Source: Erythrobacter sp. | GTDB taxonomy: Bacteria > Pseudomonadota > Alphaproteobacteria > Sphingomonadales > Sphingomonadaceae | Length of the DNA stretch: 64,000 nucleotides | Assembly: GCF_035194505.1 (NCBI RefSeq) | Contig: NZ_CP136573.1 | Span: 434,001 to 498,000, forward strand | Reading direction: 5' to 3' | In this document: positions 58,023 to 64,000 of the stretch, one piece after another | How the letters are laid out: the number at the start of each line of letters is the position of its first letter | Numbering within the stretch: position 1 is the first letter of the stretch | Position numbers and translations under genes: made by a program | Notes under the pieces: generated by a model | Databases searched by the model: none | What the model was told of the DNA's origin: nothing | Seen by the model: the letters and a program-made list of their open reading frames with translations, nothing else

Positions 58023-58952
58023 ATGAGTGCTGCCCTGTCTTTTACCCCTGCACCGCGCGATCCTGCGCGCTCGTTTCAGGACATGATCCTGACGCTCCAT
58101 GATTTCTGGAGCGCCAATGGCTGCGTCATCCTGCAGCCCTATGACATGCGTATGGGCGCGGGCACGTTTCACACCGCGACCACGCTGCGCGCCTTGGGGC
58201 CGGAGCCGTGGAATGCGGCCTTCGTCCAGCCCTGCCGCCGCCCAACCGACGGGCGCTATGGCGAGAACCCCAACCGGCTCCAGCATTACTATCAGTATCA
58301 GGTGATCCTGAAGCCTTCGCCGTCCGACATTCAGGAGCTCTATCTCCAGAGCCTCGCCGCGATCGGGATCGATCCGCTGGCGCACGACATCCGTTTCGTC
58401 GAGGACGATTGGGAAAGCCCGACATTGGGCGCATGGGGGCTGGGCTGGGAGGTCTGGTGTGATGGGATGGAAGTCACCCAGTTCACCTATTTCCAGCAGA
58501 TGGGCGGCTTCGATTGCAAGCCCGTCGCGGGCGAGCTGACCTACGGGCTTGAGCGCTTGGCGATGTACATCCAGGGCGTCGACAACGTCTATGACCTCGC
58601 GTTCAACACGGCGGGCGTGAGTTACGGCGACGTGTTCCTCGAGAACGAGCGCCAGATGTCGAAGTGGAACTTCGAGGTCGCCGATACCGAGACCCTGTTC
58701 GAAGGCTTCCGCCGGGCCGAGGCCGAGTGTCTGCGCTCGCTCGAAGCGGGCGTGCCCATCGCCGCCTATGAACAGGCGATCGAGGCCAGCCACCTGTTCA
58801 ACCTGTTGCAGGCGCGCGGCGTGATCTCGGTGCAGGAACGCGCCAGCTACATGGGCCGCGTGCGCGACCTCGCGCGCTCCTCCTGCGAGGCCTATGCCGC
58901 CAAGATGACGCCGGAATGGGAAGCGAAATATCCCGGGTGGAGTCTCGTCTGA
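58023..58952 (+). CDS. glyQ: Glycyl-tRNA synthetase alpha subunit
   Basis: 309 residues. Conserved marks: [60 protein letters not shown] and [20 protein letters not shown]. It is the catalytic aminoacylation subunit of the tetrameric enzyme. Its stop overlaps the glyS ATG (TGATG). Confidence 0.98.
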   Translation: MSAALSFTPAPRDPARSFQDMILTLHDFWSANGCVILQPYDMRMGAGTFHTATTLRALGPEPWNAAFVQPCRRPTDGRYGENPNRLQHYYQYQVILKPSPSDIQELYLQSLAAIGIDPLAHDIRFVEDDWESPTLGAWGLGWEVWCDGMEVTQFTYFQQMGGFDCKPVAGELTYGLERLAMYIQGVDNVYDLAFNTAGVSYGDVFLENERQMSKWNFEVADTETLFEGFRRAEAECLRSLEAGVPIAAYEQAIEASHLFNLLQARGVISVQERASYMGRVRDLARSSCEAYAAKMTPEWEAKYPGWSLV

Positions 58953-60964
58953 TGGCCGACTTCCTGTTCGAATTGCGCTGCGAGGAAATCCCCGCCCGGA
59001 TGCAGCCCAAGGCCAAGGAAGACCTTGCGCGGCTGTTCACCGATGCGCTGGACAAGGCCGGGTTGAAGGCAGCGTCGGTTGAGGCCTTTGCCACGCCGCG
59101 CCGTCTGGCCCTGATTGCCAAGGACCTGCCGCTGGCGACCGCGGCTGTGAGCGAGGAAACAAAGGGCCCCAAGGTTGGCGCGCCGCCGCAGGCACTCGAG
59201 GGATTTCTGCGCAAGGTCGGCCTCACCGCTGAGCAGCTGACCGAGCGTGACGGCGTCTATTTCGCCGTTGTCGAGAAGCAGGGCCGCGACACTGCCGAGG
59301 TGCTGGCCGAAACCATCCCCGCGATCATCCACGCCTTTCCCTGGCCCAAGTCGATGCGCTGGGGCGCAGCTTCGCTCACCACCGAAAGCTTGCGCTGGGT
59401 GCGCCCGCTTTCGGGGATCATCGCGCTGCTCGATGGCGCGGTGGTGCCTTGCGAGGTTGACGGGATTGCGAGCGGCCGCACCACCATGGGGCATCGCTTC
59501 CACCATTCCGGCCCGGTCGAGATCGCCGACGCAGGCTCCTATGTCGAAACCCTGCGCGCCGCCCATGTGATCGTCCATTTCTCCGAACGCTGCCAGCGCA
59601 TCCGCGAAGGCGCGGCGAAGGCTGCGGCTGAGGCTGGCTTGACGCTGGTCGCCGACGAAGGCCTGGTGATCGAGAACGCGGGCCTTACTGAATGGCCCGT
59701 GCCGCTGCTCGGCCGGTTCGACGAGACCTTCCTCGACGTGCCGCCCGAAGTCATCCAGCTTACCGCGCGGGTGAACCAGAAGTATTTCGTGTGCGAGGAT
59801 AGCGCCAAGGATTCGGGGGGCAAGCTCGCCAACGCCTTCGTCTGCACCGCGAACATCGATCCGGTCGACCCCGCCGTGGTGGTGGACGGCAACCGCAAGG
59901 TGCTCGCGGCGCGGCTGTCGGACGCGCGTTTCTTCTGGGAGCAGGACCAGAAGACGCCGCTCGCAGTTCATGCCGAAAAGCTTGCGCGCATCACCTTCCA
60001 CGAGAAGCTCGGCACCGTCGCCGACAAGGTCGAGCGCGTGGCCAAGCTGGCGCGCTGGCTGTGCGAGGAGGGGATTGTCGCAGGCGACCCCGCACTGGCC
60101 GAACAAGCCGCGCGCCTGTGCAAGGCCGATCTCGTCACCGAAATGGTCGGCGAGTTCCCCGAATTGCAGGGCCTTATGGGCGGCTACTACGCCGCGAAGG
60201 AAGGTTTGACGTCTGAGGTCGCCGAGGCGATCCGCGATCACTACAAGCCGGTCGGGCAGGGCGATGACGTGCCGACCGCGCCGGTGACGGTGGCTGTGAG
60301 CCTAGCGGACAAGCTGGATACGCTGCGCAGCTTCTTCGCGATTGACGAAAAGCCCACCGGCTCGAAGGATCCCTTCGCGCTGCGCCGTGCTGCGCTTGGC
60401 ATTATCCGCATCATCACCGAAAACGGGTTGCGGATGGGTGTTGCCGAGGGCGAACTCCTCGACTTCTTCGCTGACCGCCTCAAGGTCCAGCAGCGCGAAG
60501 CCGGTGTCCGCCACGACCTGATCGACGCAGTGTTCGCGCTCGGCGGGGAGGACGATCTCGTCCGCTTGCTCGCCCGCGTCCATGCGCTGCAAGCCTTCGT
60601 CACCACCGAGGACGGCACCAACCTCCTCGCGGGCTACAAGCGCGCGGCCAATATCCTCAAGAAGGAAGGCTTCGAGGGGAAGGGCGAATTGGCAGCTATC
60701 GCCTACACGCCCGATCCGGCAGAGGCCGCGTTGATCGCCGCGCTCGCGGACGCCGCGCCGCGTGCTGCGGCGGCTGTGGATGCGGAGCAATTCGCCGATG
60801 CGATGGCTGCGCTCGCCAGCTTGCGTGCGCCTATCGATCGCTTCTTTGAAGACGTCACCGTCAACGATGCCGATCCGTACAAGCGCACCGCGCGCCTCGC
60901 GCTGCTGGGCGCGTTCCGCGATGCTGTCCACCGGGTTGCCGATTTCAGCCGCATTGAAGGATGA
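58952..60964 (+). CDS. glyS: Glycyl-tRNA synthetase beta subunit
   Basis: 670 residues from ATG 58952 ([20 protein letters not shown]). Family marks: GPKVGAPPQALEGFLRKVGL, TMGHRFHHSGPVEI and YKPVGQGDDVPTAPVTVAVS with the HD-like core; the anticodon-binding C-terminus ends at FRDAVHRVADFSRIEG. It binds tRNA-Gly for GlyQ. Confidence 0.98.
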   Translation: MADFLFELRCEEIPARMQPKAKEDLARLFTDALDKAGLKAASVEAFATPRRLALIAKDLPLATAAVSEETKGPKVGAPPQALEGFLRKVGLTAEQLTERDGVYFAVVEKQGRDTAEVLAETIPAIIHAFPWPKSMRWGAASLTTESLRWVRPLSGIIALLDGAVVPCEVDGIASGRTTMGHRFHHSGPVEIADAGSYVETLRAAHVIVHFSERCQRIREGAAKAAAEAGLTLVADEGLVIENAGLTEWPVPLLGRFDETFLDVPPEVIQLTARVNQKYFVCEDSAKDSGGKLANAFVCTANIDPVDPAVVVDGNRKVLAARLSDARFFWEQDQKTPLAVHAEKLARITFHEKLGTVADKVERVAKLARWLCEEGIVAGDPALAEQAARLCKADLVTEMVGEFPELQGLMGGYYAAKEGLTSEVAEAIRDHYKPVGQGDDVPTAPVTVAVSLADKLDTLRSFFAIDEKPTGSKDPFALRRAALGIIRIITENGLRMGVAEGELLDFFADRLKVQQREAGVRHDLIDAVFALGGEDDLVRLLARVHALQAFVTTEDGTNLLAGYKRAANILKKEGFEGKGELAAIAYTPDPAEAALIAALADAAPRAAAAVDAEQFADAMAALASLRAPIDRFFEDVTVNDADPYKRTARLALLGAFRDAVHRVADFSRIEG

Positions 60965-61001
60965 TCCTTCTCGCCTCTCCACCATTCCAGCGGGAACTGC
61001 C

Positions 61002-63674
61002 ATGACGTTGAAGACGGTCTATGTATTCGGAGGCTCTGCCGACCATTCTGACCCGCGCCAGAAGGACAAGACCATCGTCGGCGGCAAGGGCGCGAACCTT
61101 GCCGAGATGGCCAGCATCGGCCTGCCGGTGCCCCCGGGCTTCACCATCACGACCGAGGAATGCATCGCCTATCTGAAGGATGGCGCGGATTTCTCTGATG
61201 GTTTGCGCAGTGCGGTCGCGTCGGCTCTGACCCATGTCGAGGCCACCGTTGGCAAGAATTTCGGCGATGCCGCCGATCCGCTGCTGGTGTCGGTGCGTTC
61301 GGGTGCGCGGGTGTCGATGCCCGGGATGATGGACACCGTGCTCAACCTCGGGCTCAATGATGCGACCGTGGAAGGGCTCTCGGCCTCCAGTGGCGATGCG
61401 CGTTTCGCGTGGGACAGCTACCGCCGCTTCATCCAGATGTATTCGGACGTGGTGCTCGGCATTGATCACGGGCTGTTCGAGGAAGCGCTGGAGATCGCCA
61501 AGGAAGACAAGGGCTTCTACAACGATACCGAATTGAACGCCGCCGATTGGCAGGCGCTGGTGCACGAATACAAGGGCATCGTCGCGGACGAACTCGGCAA
61601 GCCTTTCCCGCAGGATGTGCACGAACAGCTGTGGGGCGCGATCCGCGCCGTGTTTGACAGCTGGGATTCTGACCGCGCCAAGGTCTACCGCCGGTTGAAC
61701 GATATTCCGGGCGACTGGGGCACTGCGGTCAACGTTCAGGCGATGGTGTTCGGCAACATGGGCGAGACCAGCGCCACCGGCGTTGCCTTCACCCGCGATC
61801 CGGCCACCGGCAACCGCGCCTATTACGGCGAATATCTGATTAATGCGCAGGGCGAGGACGTGGTGGCGGGGATCCGCACGCCGCAATACCTCACCCTAGC
61901 CGCACGCGAGGCCGCCGGGGCCAAGCCGCTCTCGATGGAAGAGGCGCTGCCGGAGGCCTATGCCGAGCTCGCCCGCGTCTTCGATCTGCTCGAACTGCAC
62001 TACAAGGACATGCAGGACATCGAGTTCACCGTTGAACGCGGCAAGCTGTGGATGCTCCAGACCCGTTCGGGCAAGCGCACTGCCAAGGCTGCACTCAAGA
62101 TGGCGGTCGAGATGGTGGGCGAAGGCCTGATCGACGAGCGCGAGGCGGTGCGGCGGGTCGATCCGATGGCGCTCGATCAGCTCCTCCACCCCACGCTCGA
62201 TCCCAAGGCCGAGCGACACGTGCTGACCACCGGCCTGCCTGCATCGCCGGGCGCGGCGGCGGGCAAGATCGTGCTTGATGCTGATACGGCGGAGCAATGG
62301 GCCGGGCGCGGTGAGAAGGTCATTCTGGTGCGGGTCGAGACCTCGCCCGAGGACATTCACGGCATGCACGCAGCCCAAGGCATCCTGACGGCGCGCGGCG
62401 GCATGACGAGCCACGCTGCCGTGGTTGCGCGCGGGATGGGCCGGCCTTGCGTCTCGGGTGCAGGTGCGGTTTCGATTGACCGGGCGAGCCGCAGCTTGCG
62501 CATCGGTTCGACCGAGCTGAAGGAAGGCGATGCCATCACGCTCGACGGGGCGACGGGGCAGGTGATGCTCGGCATTGTGCCGACGGTCGAGCCGGAGCTG
62601 GCTGGCGATTTTGGCGTGCTGATGGTGTGGGCGGACAAGCTGCGGCGCATGAAGGTGCGCACCAATGCCGAAACGCCTGACGATTGCCGGATGGCGCGCC
62701 AGTTCGGCGCGGAAGGCATCGGGCTGTGCCGCACCGAGCATATGTTCTTCGAGGCAAGCCGCATCAGCGCGGTGCGCCAGATGATCCTCGCCGATGACGA
62801 GGCCGGCCGCCGCCGCGCGCTCGAAAAGCTGCTGCCCGAACAGCGCGCCGATTTCACCGCGATCTTCGAGGTGATGGCGGGTCTGCCTTGTACAATCCGT
62901 CTGCTCGATCCGCCGCTCCACGAATTCCTGCCCCATGCGGACGAGGAATTCGCCGAACTGGCCGATGCCACCGGCCTCGGAGTCGATCACTTAAAGCGCC
63001 GTGCGGGTGAACTGCATGAATTCAACCCGATGCTCGGCCACCGCGGCTGCCGCCTCGGCATAACCTTCCCCGAAATCTACGAGATGCAGGCGCGCGCGAT
63101 CTTCGAGGCCGCCTGTGCGGTGAAGACCGCGAGCGGCGAGGCGCCGCTGCCTGAGATCATGATCCCGCTGGTCGCCACCAAGCGTGAGTTGGCGCTGCTG
63201 CGCGCGCTGGTCGAGCGCACGGCGGACGCGGTGTTCCTCGAAACCGGCGTGCGGGTCGATTATCTCGTGGGCACCATGATCGAACTGCCGCGCGCCGCGC
63301 TGATGGCGGGCGAGATTGCCGAAGAGGGCGCGTTCTTCTCCTTCGGCACCAATGATTTGACGCAGACCACCATCGGCGTCAGCCGCGACGATGCTGCGCG
63401 CTTCCTCTCGGTCTATGTCGACAAAGGCATCTTCCCGCGCGATCCGTTTGTCAGCCTGGATATCGAGGGCGTTGGCCAGCTTGTCGAACTGGCGGCAGAG
63501 CGCGGGCGGGCGACCCGACCCGACATCAAGCTCGGCATCTGCGGCGAGCATGGCGGCGATCCGGCGAGCATCGCCTTCTGCGAGAGCGTCGGCCTCGATT
63601 ACGTCAGCGCCTCGCCCTACCGCGTGCCGATCGCGCGGCTTGCAGCGGCCCAGGCAGCGCTGGCGCGGGGCTAG
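61002..63674 (+). CDS. ppdK: Pyruvate, phosphate dikinase
   Basis: 890 residues from ATG 61002. The N-terminal ATP-grasp part begins KTIVGGKGANLAEMASIGLP; the swivelling domain holds the catalytic His in ILTARGGMTSHAAVVARGMG (about residue 465); the C-terminal PEP/pyruvate barrel has ELHEFNPMLGHRGCRLGITF and the catalytic Cys in KLGICGEHGGDPASIAFC. It interconverts pyruvate and PEP with ATP and phosphate, complementing enolase. Confidence 0.98.
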   Translation: MTLKTVYVFGGSADHSDPRQKDKTIVGGKGANLAEMASIGLPVPPGFTITTEECIAYLKDGADFSDGLRSAVASALTHVEATVGKNFGDAADPLLVSVRSGARVSMPGMMDTVLNLGLNDATVEGLSASSGDARFAWDSYRRFIQMYSDVVLGIDHGLFEEALEIAKEDKGFYNDTELNAADWQALVHEYKGIVADELGKPFPQDVHEQLWGAIRAVFDSWDSDRAKVYRRLNDIPGDWGTAVNVQAMVFGNMGETSATGVAFTRDPATGNRAYYGEYLINAQGEDVVAGIRTPQYLTLAAREAAGAKPLSMEEALPEAYAELARVFDLLELHYKDMQDIEFTVERGKLWMLQTRSGKRTAKAALKMAVEMVGEGLIDEREAVRRVDPMALDQLLHPTLDPKAERHVLTTGLPASPGAAAGKIVLDADTAEQWAGRGEKVILVRVETSPEDIHGMHAAQGILTARGGMTSHAAVVARGMGRPCVSGAGAVSIDRASRSLRIGSTELKEGDAITLDGATGQVMLGIVPTVEPELAGDFGVLMVWADKLRRMKVRTNAETPDDCRMARQFGAEGIGLCRTEHMFFEASRISAVRQMILADDEAGRRRALEKLLPEQRADFTAIFEVMAGLPCTIRLLDPPLHEFLPHADEEFAELADATGLGVDHLKRRAGELHEFNPMLGHRGCRLGITFPEIYEMQARAIFEAACAVKTASGEAPLPEIMIPLVATKRELALLRALVERTADAVFLETGVRVDYLVGTMIELPRAALMAGEIAEEGAFFSFGTNDLTQTTIGVSRDDAARFLSVYVDKGIFPRDPFVSLDIEGVGQLVELAAERGRATRPDIKLGICGEHGGDPASIAFCESVGLDYVSASPYRVPIARLAAAQAALARG

Positions 63675-64000
63675 GTTCCCGCGAGCGATCGCCGCCCGGT
63701 CAGGGTGACGATCTCGAAGCTCTCGGAAACCTTGCCATCCGCGTCGGCGTGCGCGGAAAAGGCGGCGCGGGCGCGGGCGAGGGCCGCTTTTCCCAGCGGC
63801 GCGGCGGGTTTGGCAAGGGCATTGCCGAGGCCCTGATCGCGCAGGTCGGCAATCAGCCGGTCGAGTGAGGAATAACGCACCGTCAGGTGGTGCGTGTCGA
63901 CCACAGGGTCTTTCCAGCCTGCGCGCTGGAGCAGTGCGGGCGCGGCGCGCGGATCGACCAAGGGGTGGATGCGCGCTGCCGGACGATCAGGCTCGGCGGC
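63671..64000 (-). CDS. Methyltransferase, C-terminal end (partial)
   Basis: The frame is open from the window end to the TAG at 63671-63673. About 109 residues are visible: RIHPLVDPRAAPALLQRAGW, then THHLTVRYSSLDRLIADLRD, and KVSESFEIVTLTGRR at the end. This resembles the C-terminal part of class I SAM-dependent methyltransferases of the BioC/NDUFAF5-like group. The SAM-binding part is outside the window. Its stop overlaps the ppdK stop codon. Confidence 0.75.
   Translation of the reverse strand, partial: AAEPDRPAARIHPLVDPRAAPALLQRAGWKDPVVDTHHLTVRYSSLDRLIADLRDQGLGNALAKPAAPLGKAALARARAAFSAHADADGKVSESFEIVTLTGRRSLAGT

Overview
The window is GC-rich alphaproteobacterial chromosome. The gene set and its order (carAB-greA, eno, ribB-ribH, mreBCD-mrdA-rodA, mutL, ychF, pth-rplY, glyQS-ppdK, a DUF4170 protein, YqjD/YqjE-like membrane proteins) together with the style of the metal-resistance cargo suggest Sphingomonadales, probably Erythrobacteraceae. 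That placement is by recognition, not by a computed phylogeny.

Left core (1-11.7 kb): the end of carA, then carB, greA and a small membrane protein on the + strand. A minus-strand block follows with a GNAT enzyme, a DUF4170 protein and four small membrane/envelope proteins. Then come eno (+), a MarR-like regulator (-), a 460-base stretch holding only a possible broken small gene, and ribB-ribH (-). RibB carries an extra N-terminal helix-turn-helix and a degenerate GTP cyclohydrolase II half. A near-perfect palindrome sits just in front of its start codon.

Genomic island (11,716-41,769): a 30-kb integrative element sits at the 3' end of a tRNA-Lys(CTT) gene. It is bounded by 45-bp direct repeats that copy the tRNA 3' half, and a tyrosine recombinase lies next to the left end. 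Both ends carry matching repeats that look like recombinase arm sites. The cargo is metal resistance: an arsRCC-acr3-arsH operon; two exported Cys-rich small proteins, one with three Cys-Cys pairs at exact heptad spacing; a ynfA-like gene; a CadR-like MerR with a divergent cation-efflux protein; czcCBA and czcD; a MerR with a divergent glutaredoxin-MauE fusion; a CnrYXH-type ECF sigma system; and copABCD. A LysR regulator closes the cargo. The right end holds a conjugation remnant (DUF2274, trbI, trbG, trbF, trbL and a headless trbK-like gene) and a DUF932-ParB chimera. No relaxase, coupling protein or TrbB/C/D/E/J is present, so the element looks unable to transfer itself.

Right core (41.7-64 kb): the cell-elongation cluster rodA-mrdA-mreD-mreC-mreB (-), mutL (+), ychF, an exported short-chain dehydrogenase, a small P-loop kinase-like protein, a membrane protein, a DUF1330 protein, pth and rplY (-). 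Two tandem TraB/GumN-family proteins follow, then a small XRE-regulator operon preceded by a striking array of TGAC motifs about 21 bp apart, glyQ-glyS-ppdK (+), and the end of a methyltransferase gene.

Within the island the parts fit together as metal handling. Arsenate is reduced and arsenite exported (ars). Divalent cations are exported across both membranes (CzcCBA) or from the cytoplasm (two CDF proteins). Copper is bound and oxidised in the periplasm (CopABCD). Sensing is by ArsR, two MerR proteins and the CnrYXH-like module, whose sigma-factor gene runs directly into copA.
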